This document shows positions 1 through 12,262 of a stretch of DNA of 64,000 bases, piece after piece. This DNA is from Monocercomonoides exilis. Lineage: Eukaryota; Preaxostyla; Oxymonadida; Polymastigidae. Position 1 is the first letter of the stretch. Every line of letters starts with the position of its first letter. A program made the position numbers and the translations under genes. Under the pieces are notes generated by a model that saw only the letters and a program-made list of their open reading frames with translations, was not told the DNA's origin and ran no database searches. The stretch covers positions 1,155,001-1,219,000 of the forward strand of contig LSRY02000023.1 in the NCBI GenBank assembly GCA_001643675.2. Direction: 5' to 3'.

Positions 1-164
1 AATCTTTTTTCTTTTTCTAAATTATCAGGGTCTAAGCCATTTGATGAAGTGTGTAAAGCCTTCATAACTCCCGGTAATCCTCCATAAGATTCAACAATTG
101 AATTTTCTCTCATTTCCAGCATCTCACTAAGTAGATGCTTGTCTGGCCACTCACTCATGCTCAT
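1..164 (-). CDS. Plasma-membrane Ca2+-transporting P-type ATPase (PMCA-like), N-terminal fragment cut by the window edge
   Basis: The first 54 codons lie on the minus strand from an ATG at 164 and run open off the left edge. The visible peptide has the N-terminal pre-M1 layout of PMCA-type Ca2+ pumps: a helix with LLSEMLEMRENSIVESYGG, then LPGVMKALHTS, then a GLDPDNLEKEKR tail, matching the family pattern in which a YGG-x-L helix and a short linker precede an R/K-rich segment before the first transmembrane helix. PMCAs export Ca2+ from the cytosol using ATP. A second ATG two codons downstream (158) could also serve as start. None of the catalytic domain is inside the window, so the call rests on the N-terminal pattern alone. 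The gene diverges from the one starting at 363, with about 200 bp between the start codons. Confidence 0.6.
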   Translation of the reverse strand, partial: MSMSEWPDKHLLSEMLEMRENSIVESYGGLPGVMKALHTSSNGLDPDNLEKEKR

Positions 165-362
165 TGTTCGGTTGATCTATACTTAAAGTATGGTCTAACA
201 ATTATCAAACATCCGAGGCAGTTGGCAGAATAAATAAAATCTGTTCATAGCCTCGTTAAAAATTTGTAAAAAGAAAAAAGCAATTATTGCATAATAGTTG
301 AGAAAAGATCAATTTTATTTATTTTTCCTGTTAAAACTGTCTTTATCAAGTTTTTCTTTTAA

Positions 363-3300
363 ATGAATATTTCCAGCAGAGGCCGCAATTCTAGGAGTCC
401 GTTGCGGTCTTTTGGAAAGGAAATTCCCTTTAGTACAGTCAACAAACAATTTAGCATATTTACGTCATTACTGACAGTCCAACAACAAGTCGTCAAAAAT
501 AGAGAATCAGCTTTAAAAAGACTTTTAGATGCATATACAAAAAGAGAACAAGAGTTAAAAAACGTGTCAAATCTGAAGTTGAAAGTGGAAAAAATGCAAC
601 AATCACTTCTCTTCAAGTCAGCAGTTGTCAATGATCTTCTGAATTGCTATATTTCGCAACTACAAAATATATCTAGAAAAAGTTCACTCTTAGAGAAGAG
701 ATTAGAAAAAATATCATTTCAGACAATGAGAACTGCAACTTTACAAAATAAACCTTACTCAAAAACTGCAACCGATCCTCATTTAGCCAAGCTTCAAGAA
801 CAAAATTATAGTGCGTCATCTCAACAAGTTCGTAATTCAACAAACGAGGATTCTGAAAATGATGAGCCACTTTTTATGAATGAAACAAAAACTTCTTCAA
901 ACTTTATTCCTCAATTACCTTCGATAAATACATCTTCGATGTCTCCTATGGATATTGCTTCATATCTTCCTCAACTAGCAACGATTGTGTCACAACACAT
1001 TATTGAATATCAGAGATACATATTTCTATCATTGACTGGAGTTGATCCATCTGCATTCGACATATCGCTTGTTGTAAACAATCCAACAAAATGCATAATT
1101 CCAGAAGAATCGGAAACGCCAGATATGCCTTCTGTTCTTCCTGCTGGGCTGTCGAATTTCGCTTTATCTCCTTTGCAATCTTCTTTATCAGTGAGCTCAA
1201 CCTCAAATCATTCAAGAATCGGATCAAACTCAATTTTATCTGTTCCTCCGCAGCCTCCCCCACCAGCAGTCACAAGAGAGCATTTCGCTTCTTCAATCTC
1301 TTCTGTCTCGTCCGTCTCTTCTGTCTCTTCTGTGGACTCACTCTCCACAGTAAATGTCCTTCGCCCTGCTGCTCCTTCTACCCCTAAGCCTGTCACACCA
1401 ACTCCTGCCACATCTTTCGCCTCTTCTGACAAGTCAGTGCCTGCTTTCCTCTCAGCTGCCATCCTTTCGCCCGCATTTCCCACAGACAGCGCAACGCAAA
1501 GGAATGCCTCACAATCTGCTGGGCTGACTGAAGCTGATGCTCGTTCCTTTGGAGACTTGTTCATTCAACACCCAACTGATTTCCTATCAAAACCAACAAG
1601 ATCTTCATTTTCGTCGTTTTCATCGTTTACTCTACCGACAGCTGCATCACCAGTGACTTCAACTTCTTTTTCGTCTCGCCCGGGCTCTTCGCTTTCTTTT
1701 TCCTTCCCTTCTTCCTCTTTGCTCTCTTCTTCTTCTTCCTCTTCTTTTTCCTTCTCTCCTGTCCCATTGTCTATCCAGCACATGCATCCACACCTCCCTC
1801 TTCCCGTCCAGCAATTCAATCAGCAATTCAATCAACAGAAGCGTTCTCTTCCTTCTCCTGTTCCGCCTTCTCCGTTTGTCACCCGTTCCCATCAGTCATA
1901 TTCCACCTCTGCGTCACAGCCATCCAAAAATCAGCTTCTTCTTCTCTCTTCTCCTTTCGCTCATCCTTCTTCCTATTCATTCTCTGTCGCCCCTTCCCCT
2001 GCAAGCCAACAACTGTATCAATCGTCTTTCCTTCCAAACACTTCATTTGCTTCTTCTTCTTCTTCTTCTTCTTCTTCTTCTTCTTCTTCTTCTTTCTCTT
2101 CCTCTTCCTCATCCTCATCACCATCTCCAACTCCTTCTTTATCTTCCTCTTCTCCCGTGCCTCTTCTTCCTCACCAAACGCGTCATTCTTCATTCGCCCC
2201 CTCAAATCTCCGCCCTCCTTCTGTCTCTCTCACCACACAAACACCTTCTCCACCTCCTCCAATGCCTCCTCTTCCCTTCAGCCCTGCTCCTTCTCTATCA
2301 GCTGCTCTTCACTTGCCTCCCTCTTACACTCAGTTTTCTCCTCGTTTGTCTGCTTCTTTCTCAACATCATCTTCTTCTTCCTCTCCTCCTCCCCCTCTTC
2401 CTCCTCCTTCCTCCTCCTTCTCTTCATTTTCTCCTTCATTTTCTTCCTCCTCTGCCCCTTCTCTCGTTCAACCTCCCTTCCTCACCCGCATCTGGCTGCC
2501 CCTCCACGCCATCCCACACCCTTCCTCCTGTTTCTCTCTCCTCCACCTCACCAACCACCTCCTCTTCGTCTCTCTCCTCCAGACACGCAGCTATGCGAGT
2601 GTGCTAGCAGTGCATGGGACGAGGAGGATGCAGTGTGTCGTGTCTGTTCTTCTGTCTCAGATGCAAATTGGATCCGTTCTGCCTGCGGTGAATGCAGATC
2701 GACTGCAGAGGGAGAAGGAGAGGTGGGCAGAGGTGGAGAGGGAGAAGAAGAGGAGGCTGACGGAGACAATGGAGACGATGAAGATGAAGAATGGGAGAGG
2801 AGAGGGAGAGGGAGAGGGAGAGGGGGTGGGGGAGGGTGAAGCACAGACACCGGATGGAGAAGGGGAGAAGAAGGGGAAGAAGAAGGAAGGGAAGAAGGAA
2901 GGAAAAGGAGATAATGAAAATGAAAATGAAAGTGAAGAAGAAGAAGAAGAGGAGGAGGAGGAGGAAGAAGAAGAAGAGGAGGAGGAGGAGGAAGAAGAAG
3001 AAGAGGAAATGAAAAAAGATGAAGTTATTCAAAAAACAAACAATGAATCGAAGAACAAACCCGAACAGAATCAAAGTTTAAATCAGGTTTCTTCTTCTTC
3101 TTCTTCATCAAACCAACCTCGAAAGACATCATCTGCTGGAACAACTGCACTTTTACCTCTTCCACCTCCTTCCATTGAGACACCACAAAACACATTTACA
3201 TCATCACCTTCCTCCCCTTCCTCCCCTTCTTCAGCAACAACCACACCCCGTTCTTCCTTCTCCTCTTCTTCTTCTTCTTCCTCCTCCTCTTCTCCCAAGT

Positions 3301-6225
3301 CTCCTTCTTCCACTTCTCAGCTGATGCGTCTCAGTCTCTTCCGCCGTGACTCAAACAGAAGAATTGACAGACCAGCCTTCCAATCACCTCCTCGCAAACC
3401 TTCCTCTTCTTCTTCTCTTTCTTCTTCTCTTTCATCTTCTTCCTCTTCTTCTTCTTCCAGAAAGCCTTCTTCATTCACTTACCAGCGTTCTCCTTTGAGT
3501 GACTCTACTTCTGACACTCTGAAAGGCCATTCATCTTTCTCAAAGACATCAAGACAACTAACTTCTTCTTCTTCTATCTCTGATAAACAGGATTTTAATC
3601 AATCATCATCGTCTTCTTCTTTTCCCTCTTCTTCTTTTCTTTCTTCTTCTCTATCTTCTCCTTCTCCTTCCTCTTCCTCTTCCTCCTCTTCCTCTCTCTC
3701 CTTCCTCTCCCCCCATGCCCTCTCAATGAAAGAACTCACCCGTTCTCTCACGCCAAACGCTGCCCAGCTGAGCAAGCTGCGGAACAGAGACGAGAAAGAA
3801 GAGGCCGTCAATGCAGCACTTTCAGAGCTGTTTGAAATAGAAGATGAAGAGCAGATGGAAGAGGAGATGATGGAGGTGAGCAATGAGAAGGAGAAGATGA
3901 AGCAGGGGCAGGGGAAGGGGCAGGGGACGATGATGGCGGGGGGTGTGGCGTTGATGGATTATTCATCATCATCATCATCTTCGTCATCAATTTCTTCTTC
4001 CTCTTCTCCTTCTTCCTTTTCTTCTCAAAATGGATACAAATCCAGCCAATTGGGTGGATTTCTGTCAGATTCACAGAATTCTTCAGGTTCATTTGAGTTA
4101 AATGGAAGTCGATTGGTTGAAGCTCTTTCTACACCAATCAGTGAACTTAACCTTCCTCAGCCTGTTTTCGTGCCAATAAGAACAGCATTTTCTTTAAATT
4201 CTTCTTCTTCCTCTTCTCTTTCTTCCTCCTCTTCCTCCTCCTCCACTTCTTCTTCTTCCTTTTCTGACAAAGCCATCAAACTCCTTGCCAAGCAGAAGTC
4301 TTACATCACTTCGATCTCGTTGCTCCGCCATCGCTTCGACTTCTCCCCTACAATCGCCCCTTTCTTCCGCCGCTATCTTTCTCACCCTCTCTTCCATTTA
4401 CGCGCCATGCTTTATTTCCGTTCTTCCTCTTCTTCCTCTCCTCTTTCTTCTTTCTCTTCTTCTTCTTCTTCTTCTTCTTCTTCTCTTCTTTCTTCTCAGC
4501 AGCTTCCCCCTCCTCCCGTCGCCATCGCCCGAGTGTTCTATTTGAGTGGACTTTCTTTTCCTTCTCGTGTGGAAGTGAATCCAGCCACTTTTGAGGTGTC
4601 TTCATGGACATCAATGCTGAAGCCAGCTGAGTGGCTGAGGGTGCTGTCGTTCTTCAGGAAGACGAAGGAGGAGTGGGGGGAAGGGGAGAAGAAGGAGAAA
4701 GGGGAGAAAGAAGAGAAGGAGAAGGAGAAAGAGAAGGAAAATGGAGGAAGTGAAAGAGGAAGAGAAAACAGAGAAAGCACTGAAGAAGATGTGTATGAGC
4801 AGCAGAGAAGGAAGCTGAATGAAGAGAGGAGTATTTTGATAGCACGAAGGAGCGGACAGAAAGAGGTGTTGAGCCAAACAGCAGTGAAAGGGATGCAGAT
4901 GATGCAGACAGCCATGCAAAGGCATTTGGAAAGGCACAAAAATGTGTTTGTGTTTTATGAGCAGAAGATGATGCAGATGGCAGCGGTTGAGCCGTTTGGA
5001 GGAGAAATGGAGAGTCCAAGTGTGTTGGCGGTGGTGGAGAAGGAAAAGGAGATATTTGATATTATGATTATTCTTTTGTTATTCTTTTGTTATCATTATT
5101 AAGATTTTTATTGTTGATGTGTTTTAGAAATGAAAAATGATTACATGTTTTTTTAATGTTGCTTGCATATTTTATATTCATTGACCCAGAAACTTATTCT
5201 TTTCTATTCTTTTCTTTTCTTATTTATTTATTTATTTATATTCAGTCACTCCAATCTTCACTCCTTCTTGGCTGTTACCCGCACTTAACCAACAACCACA
5301 TACCACATTCTTCCAATCACCTTCTTCTTCTTCTTCTTCTTCTTCTTCTTCTTCTTCTTCTTCCTCTTCCTCTTCTTTTTCTCTTTCCTCTGCTTCTGAT
5401 CCTCCTTCGAGTGATTTCTTTGCCCTTCCTTCTCCACACATTGGTTCTATTTCATCTTCTTGTTCTTTCTCCTCTTCTTCTTCGTTCTCCTCCTCCTCTT
5501 CTTTCTCCTCTTCTTCTTCATTTTCTTCTTCTTCTTCCTTCTCTTCCGCTTCTTCTTCCCTCTCTTCCTCATCCATCCCTTCACGCATCGCCTCTTCCTC
5601 TCCTTCCTCCCTCTCAATCGCCTCCAACTCTTCTATTTCTTCCAACACCTCTTCTTCCTCTTCACCTTCTTCTTCTGCCAATTCTCATCTTTCTTTGCCT
5701 TCTCTCCCTTCTTCTTCTTCTTCTTCTGTCCATTCTCATCTATCCTCCAATCTTTCATTCAATCCTTCAGTCAAATCTCTTCTCTCTTCTCAATCAGCCC
5801 CTTCTTCCTCTCTAACTGCCCCGACTCATCTTCTTCACTCACCCGTTTCTCGTCCTCTGCTTTCTTCTCAGACATTCAAGTCTCCCTTCAATGATGGCGG
5901 TCATGCTAATGATGATTCTGTTGCTTCTTCTTCTTCTATAACTTCTACTTCTTCCTCTTCCACTTCTCCTTCCTCCTCCTCGTTGTCTCCTTCTCCTTCT
6001 TCTCCTTCTTCTTCTCTATCACCATCAACATCTTCAATACAACCTTCTTCTTCTTCTCCCTCTTCCACAACAACCTCCTCCACCACTTCTTCTTCCTCAT
6101 CTTCTTCCAATCAATCCCTTTCTTCTCCTCCTGTTTTGAATGTAGAGCAATCATCCAATTTCTCTGCTTCTCCTCTTCCTCCCACATTAAATGAAATGAA
6201 AATCTCTCCTTCTCTTTTGAGCGAT

Positions 6226-6260
<35 letters not shown>

Positions 6261-9200
6261 TGCATCAAATTCTGTTTCTTCTCCACGCAAAGCTTCTATT
6301 TCTTCTATTTCATCGTTATCATCATCATCTTCTTCTTTCTCCTCCTCCTCTTCTTCTTCCACTCCAAATATTCCTTCTCTTCTGTTACACAATCAACAGC
6401 CTTTGCGTTCTGGTTCTTTGAAGTCTAATCGTCCTGTTGTTCCTCCACTTCCTCCTCCTCCAATTCTCAATGACTCTATCATTTCTTCTTCATCATCACT
6501 TTCTTCTTCTTCTTCCTCTTCTTCCTCTTCTTCCTCTTCTTCCTCTTATTCTCTTCGCCCTTCTCCTCCTCCTTCTACACAAACATCCATTATAGATCCA
6601 TCATCATTATCTTCTTCATCATCCTCCTCTTCCTCTTTATCGTCGTCAAGATCACAATCCCAATCTCTTCCACAGCCCCCTCCTCCTCTCCTCCTTCCTC
6701 CTCCTTCTCTTTCATCTACAAACACAATTTCTGAGAAAGAAGCAAACAAGAATGATTCAACTTCTTCTGTTTCTTCTTCTTCTTCTCTTCCACAAGAAAA
6801 ACATAAGTCGCTTTTGAGCTCTTTAACGAAGTTCAAATCTTCTTCCTCTTCCTCTTCTTCTTCTTCCTCTTCTTCCTCTTCCTCTTCCTCCTCTTCCTCC
6901 TCATCTTCCCACAAACACCACCACTTCTCCATCTTCTCCACCCTCCCCACCGTCTCCTCCTCCTCTCCCCTCCCCTCCTCCCCCACACTCCTCTCCCTCT
7001 CCCCCTTCCTCAGCATCGTCCCTCTCCTCCCTCCCCTCTCTCTCAGCACATTCGAGCGCATCTCTGCTGCTTTAGGCGCTGTTGTCCAATCTGTCCTCCT
7101 CATCTCCTCTTACACCGCCATCCCTTTGCCTCACCCTCTCCTCTATGGCGCCTCTCGCTCTATGATCTTCTCCACCCTCCTCCTCCCTCTCCTCGACATC
7201 TCAAAAACTTCCCTCGCAAAATACCTCGCAAAAGCGGCTGGTGTACTGGGCTTTGCCACTTTCGCTAGAAGAGCCAGTTCTCTTGACGAGGCAGTGAATT
7301 CTGGGTCGTTCTCTTCGTCTTCCTCTTCTTCGTTTTCTTTCTCTTCTTCTTCTCCTCCGCTGCCTTCGCCTTCTTTGCCTTTTGCTGATATGAATTCTTC
7401 TTCTTCTTCTTCTTCATATTCTTCTATGTTGGATTCAAAGGCACCAAACATCGAAGCAAATAAATTAAGCACACTGAATCGCAATCAGAAAAACCAACCT
7501 TTCTCTTCTCAATCATCTTCCTCTTCTTCTTCTTCCATTCCTCCTTCCTTCGCCTCCTCCTCCTCCTCCTCCTCTCTTCTCTCTTCCCAGTCACGCACTG
7601 TCTATTCGATTTCAGTGATAGCTGCCTCAAACTCCATCATCAAAGAGATTACACCCAAATTTGTGGTCACTTTGACTCGAACAGAAAGAGACATGAGAAT
7701 TTTAGCAGAAAAAGCAGCACCTTTTGGACAGCCAGCGAGTTCTGGGGTGAAGAGATCGAAGTCAAAGGGCTCGAAGAAGAGAGAGAAGGAGAGGCAGAAG
7801 CAAGAAGCGAAGAGGCTGAAGCAGATACAGAAGGAAAGGGAGGAGATACGGAAGCGTGCGGAGAAGCTGGAGAAAGAGCAGATGAAGGCGAAGAAGAAGA
7901 TGATGAAGATGCAGCAGAGCCAACAAAACCAGCAAAATCATCAAAATCAACAGAGCAGGAAAGAAGATGAAACATTAGTGAGTTGCTCAACAACTCGTCG
8001 TGTGATTGTGACTAGTTCTGTTCAGAATGGGAATGTTCTGAGTAAATCTGATTCTTCTTCTTCTTCTTCTTCTGTTCATGTTTCTTCTGTTTCTTCTTCT
8101 TCTTCTTCTTCTTCTTCTTCTGTTGTGTCTGATGCTCAAAGCAATGCGGAGTCACTTTCTTTGGTGCAATTTGACAGGAATGACAGGAATGACAGAAATG
8201 ACATGGGCGATAAGAATGACAGGATTCTTCCTTCTTCCTCTTCGTCATTCCACAAAGTGAACTCAGATGAGGTTTCATTGAGGGAAGTATCAGCAGATAA
8301 TGAGAGTTTGGCTTCAGATAACAAGAATAATAAAGAAGAAGGAGGAAAAGAAGAAGAAGAAGAAGTGGCAAGCAATTTTGACTCTGCGGAATCAGTTTTA
8401 TCGAACAATGAGAAAAGCAAAAACGAAAAGATCAACCGAAAAGAAGAAGAGAGAAAGCGAAAGAAAGAAAGAAAAGAAGGTGAGGAAGAGGAAGGAAGAG
8501 GAGAAGGAGGAGAAGGAGGGGAGGGAGCGATGGACAAGGAAGAAGAAGAAGATGATGATGATGAAGGAAGCAGCGAAACTAGCGATGACAGTGGCTTTGA
8601 AAGTGTTTGCATTGAAGAAGAAGCAGTTCTGGGCAATTGCAGCAAAAATGTTAATTTGAGTGGAAAAGAAGGAGAATTGCAAGAGCACGACGAAGACTCA
8701 GAAGATGTGGAGGAGAAGGAATATCAGATGGTGACTGTCTCTTCATCCAGCACTCTCTCATCAACATTGCTTAAACAGCAACAACAAGAACAAGAGATCT
8801 TTTCATGTGGCCCAATATGTGGACAAAACCAACTTTTATCCTCTTCCTCTTCTTCTCCCTCTTCTCTTGATGGTGCATGTCTGCCAGCACAGAGCATCCC
8901 TGTGAATCCGCCAGGGCGTGTTCAGTTTGTGTCTCAAGGCACATTCGAAGAAGAACTATCACATTCTCAAATTCGGTCACAATCACAATTACAATCACAG
9001 ACACATCCACAGCAAATAGCAAGCATTCTGCCAGCAGCTGAAGGAAACACAAGAGCAATAAGCTCTTCTTCTGCTGTTTCCCAGCCGCAACTTGTGCCTT
9101 CTCGCCATCCTTCTGCTGTTGCTGCCTTTGAATCCGTGCAGAGCAAAGCTGTTCTGAGCCCTCCTCTTCTCATGCAGACACATGAGCACCCGCTCCAGCT

Positions 9201-9636
9201 GAGTTCAAGTGCTCCTTCAGGCTTCAGCGAGCAGGCGTCGCTGCTGTCGTCAGAGCTGCCTGCTTCGAACAGGAAAGAAAATCCGTTGTGCGGGAAGAGT
9301 TCTGTGTGTGTCCTGCATCTGCCTCCGAAGCGAACACACTGCTGGACACAGCGCTATCTCTCGTCTGTGTTCGGAAAGCTCTTCCGCTCTGCGTCTTTTT
9401 CTCAGTTTCTGTCTTTCTGCTCCGTCAGCAGGCGCCCCTTTGAGCCTGTCTACCCTCTTTTTGTTGAAAAGCCTTCAGATATACGAATGATGGTCATTGG
9501 AATTAGGCTATTGATATCTGACATCGATTGGTTGAGAAAATATTGCGGCTTGCCTCAAGCGTCCCACAAGCAGCTTATTGAAAGCGTTTTTGAAATATTC
9601 GTTGCTTCAATTAATTGTTTTAAAAATTCGTTCTGA
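363..9636 (+). CDS. Giant poly-serine protein with an Atg14/UVRAG (Vps38)-like autophagy/PI3-kinase domain, two exons
   Basis: Two long open frames, 363-5102 and 5185-9636, are best read as one gene. The second frame has no ATG for its first several hundred bases and starts right after a strong acceptor at 5245. Joining 363-5088 to 5246-9636 keeps phase and gives about 3,038 residues. The N-terminus (residues about 30-130) is coiled coil. Exon 1 contains VFYLSGLSFPS, like the GLxLPNS motif of Atg14/UVRAG proteins. Exon 2 contains ISAALGAVVQSVLLISSY, then IPLPHPL and GASRS, and near the C-terminus YPLFVEK followed by IGIRLLISDIDWLRKYCGL. These match in order the BARA-type domain of Atg14/UVRAG, which recruits the class III PI3-kinase Vps34. 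Family members are usually 400-700 residues; the excess here is poly-Ser with smaller poly-Pro and poly-Glu (about 27 Glu near 2935-3005) insertions. Two separate genes remain possible. The function is inferred from the motifs. Confidence 0.55.
1600..7610 (+). repeat. Extended polypyrimidine/polypurine low-complexity tract (TCT/TCC triplet repeats, local GAA/GAG switch)
   Basis: Most of this 6-kb stretch is C+T on the + strand, made of TCT, TCC and TTC triplets that encode serine homopolymers. Examples lie at 2050-2120, 4440-4495, 5325-5375, 6490-6545 and 6838-6910. Between about 2700 and 3010 it flips to purine-rich GAA/GAG encoding poly-Glu. The many long antisense frames here (poly-Glu, poly-Lys or poly-Leu) are by-products of this composition. 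Confidence 0.8.
5089..5245 (+). other. Probable spliceosomal intron joining the two halves of the Atg14/UVRAG-like gene
   Basis: The acceptor is clear: a T-rich run followed by TTATATTCAG ending at 5245, exactly where the downstream frame becomes protein-like. The donor is less sure. GTTATC at 5089 fits the phase, but it is not the GTTTG type used by most introns in this window. The length would be 157 bp. Confidence 0.4.
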
Positions 9637-9865
9637 ATTTTTGTTCTGTTTTGTGTATTTTGACATGTTCTTCAAGAATTTAAATTTATCTTTTTTTTAA
9701 GTAAAATTTATCATATTTATTGAGGTCAATATTTTATAGTTTTATTATTTAATTGCAAGTGCAATTTTCTGTGAATGTTTTTTCTTTTCTTTTTTTAATT
9801 TTTCCATTTTATTTCAACCCAAAATTTGTTTATTGACACAAAATTTTTTGATTTTGTGATAAGAT

Positions 9866-10543
9866 ATGTTTTGGCTAGCTGTCGCTCTTTGCCCATTCAG
9901 CATTCTGCTTTGGAATGTAATAGGAAGAACAGAATATTATTATCATACATTCTCAAATCTGTTTGGAGGCGACAAAAAGAAGGCAATAAAATTTGTTACA
10001 ATTATCATTATGATCTCTTCTCGTTTACGGGACTTAAGCTTTGGAATTGGCACATTATATGACGAACCTCTTGTAGATGATGTTGATAAATATTTATCAA
10101 GAAATAATTATTTCAATAAGTTTATTGGAGCTTCACTTTTCATATTTGGGCAAGTTCTTGTCTACACAAGCACAAAGAGCCTCGGAATGGAAGGAACATA
10201 TCTTGGGGATTACTTTGGAATCTTGTGTCAAGAGTTTGATTTTTTGAAATGAAAATGTCTTTTCTGTTGAAATGTTTTTTTTTTTAACTTTTTCTTTAGG
10301 AGAGTTGTTTCTTTTCCTTACAATATTCTTGCGCATCCAATGTATGACGGAGCGGTGATTACATATCTGGGTGCATCACTTTTCTGCTGTAGCAGCTGTG
10401 GACTTGCTTTGACTGCCTGGCTATATGTATGTTATCAGATCTCCGAACATTATTTCGAAGGTCCTTTCACAACAATGATTTATTCACAGCCAGAAAATTC
10501 TATTATAAACAAAGTTAAAGAAATTGCTGCAAAGGCCAAATGA
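9866..10543 (+). CDS. PEMT: Phosphatidylethanolamine N-methyltransferase, two exons
   Basis: Exons 9866-10233 and 10300-10543 give 203 residues, close to the roughly 200 of mammalian PEMT. The enzyme uses S-adenosylmethionine to methylate phosphatidylethanolamine stepwise to phosphatidylcholine in the ER membrane. Diagnostic blocks are WNVIGRTEYYYHTFSNLFGG near the N-terminus, GTYLGDYFGIL (SAM-binding segment) before the splice site, FPYNILAHPMYDGAVITYLG just after it, and the terminal FEGPFTTMIYSQ. Several hydrophobic segments fit the multi-pass membrane topology. The 66-bp intron has donor GTTTGA and acceptor CTTTAG; splicing restores Q-E-R-V-V across the junction, exactly where family members read EARV. 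The ATG at 9866 gives the family's usual N-terminus. The gene lies about 230 bp after the previous stop and before VPS4, on the same strand. Confidence 0.9.
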
Positions 10544-10772
10544 TTCTCCTCATTTTGCAGTCTCGAAGAAAGCAACGAGACTACGTACACGACTTCAATA
10601 TTTACTTTTCCAGACTTTTTATTTTCATACAATGAATTGACGTTCTGTTTCTTTTAAAATATAAAACTGTAAATCGAGTATGTAATTTTCGTTGTGATTC
10701 TTTTTTGAAACACGAAAAATAAATATGATTTTTAAGAGATAATGGGCTAAAAACATCATTCTTAAGAAAAAA

Positions 10773-12262
10773 ATGACAACTCCAAAAGTATTTTTGGACC
10801 AAGCGATAAATGCAAATCGCGCTGCTGTATGTGCAGAAAAAGAAGAGCGCTATGGAGATGCATTCGAATATTACAAGCAAGCTTGCCTTGCGTTATCTTT
10901 GGCTGCAAAATATGAATCTTTTTCTTCGACAAAGAAAAAATACGAGGATATACTTCGTGACATGTTAACACGTGCAGAGTATATAAGAACACAGCTATCA
11001 GCTCCTCAAGTTGAAAGTGCTGTCGCAGAGGAAAACAATCCTTCATCAAAAACCAAAAAATCGGATAATGAAGAAGATAGAAATCTTCAAGAAGCTTTGA
11101 AAGAAGCTATTTTGCAAGAAAAACCATGCGTACATTGGAGTGATGTTGCTGGATTGGAACAAGCAAAACAATCACTAAAGGAAGCTGTTGTTTTGCCAAT
11201 AAGATTTCCTGAGCTCTTTGTGGGTAAAAGAAGGCCTTGGAAAGGAATTTTATTATTTGGGGTTTGGGGATACTTTTTTTTGGGAATTATTAGTTTTATA
11301 TTTCACATAACTGTTAAAAAATATATTTTTTAGCCACCAGGTACAGGAAAGTCGTTTTTAGCGAAGGCAGTTGCAACAGAAGTTGATGCAACTTTCTTTT
11401 CTGTTTCATCTGCCGATTTAATGTCAAAATGGGTTGGTCAAAGTGAAAAATTAGTCAGAGCCTTATTTGAGCTTGCACGTGAACACAAACCATCAATTGT
11501 GTTTATTGATGAAATAGATTCGATAGCTGGCAAAAGAGGAGATGGTGATTCAGAATCGTCGAGACGTGTTAAAACAGAACTTTTAATTCAAATGCAGGGT
11601 GTTGGCTCTCAAAACGACGGAATTCTTTTTTTGGGTGCGACAAATACGCCGTGGGATCTTGATACGGCAGTTATTCGAAGATTTGATAAAAGAATACATG
11701 TTGGGCTTCCTGATGAACGCAGCAGAGAAACGCTTTTCCGTTTGCATCTTGGTGATACGCCAAATACACTAACGAACGAAGACTTTAAAACACTCGCCAT
11801 GAAATCAGAAGGGTATTTGCAATTTTTTTTATCATGTTTAATTGTTTCATATATAAATAATATAAATAGATACTCCGGATCTGATATTGGAATTGTTGTG
11901 CAAGATGCGTTGATGCAGCCAATCAGGCGTTTGCAATCGACGACACATTTTAAACAGATTGAAACAACAGAAAGTGATGGGACAGTTGTTATGAAGTGGA
12001 TGGGAGTAGCACCGAATGAAGAAGGAAGCATTGAGACAGACCTGCTTTCAATTCCACGTGGATGCATCGTGACGCCTCCTGTGACAATGGTATGAAGTTT
12101 TGATTGTTCTGTTAGGTCAGGTTATTTAATTAATTAATTAATTATTTATTTATTTTAAAGATGGACGTGTACTCTTCTTTGCTTGGAAGTCGATCTTCTG
12201 TTTCTGAAAGTGATATAAAGCGCTGTCTGAAATGGATGGATGAATTTGGGATGTCTGCTTAA
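10773..12262 (+). CDS. VPS4: VPS4-type AAA ATPase (ESCRT-III disassembly), four exons
   Basis: Exons 10773-11261, 11334-11812, 11870-12089 and 12161-12262 give 429 residues, the usual Vps4 size. Residues 1-75 form an MIT domain (three helices beginning [19 protein letters not shown]), which binds ESCRT-III tails. The AAA domain has Walker A GPPGTGKS (about 163-170, created by splicing intron 1), pore loop KWVGQSEK, Walker B IVFIDEID (218-225), sensor-1 GATN and arginine fingers in RRFDKR. The C-terminal helix ends WMDEFGMSA. Vps4 remodels ESCRT-III in endosomal sorting and cytokinesis. The three introns are 72, 57 and 71 bp with donors GTTTGG, GTATTT and GTATGA and acceptors TAG, TAG and AAG. 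Each splice restores conserved family sequence, for instance SEGYSGSDI across intron 2. Confidence 0.95.

Noticed and set aside
1600-8700. Dozens of antisense and alternate-frame ORFs rich in Glu, Lys or Leu
   Set aside because: They are reverse or shifted translations of TCT/TCC and GAA/GAG repeats of the Ser-rich gene and carry no domain.
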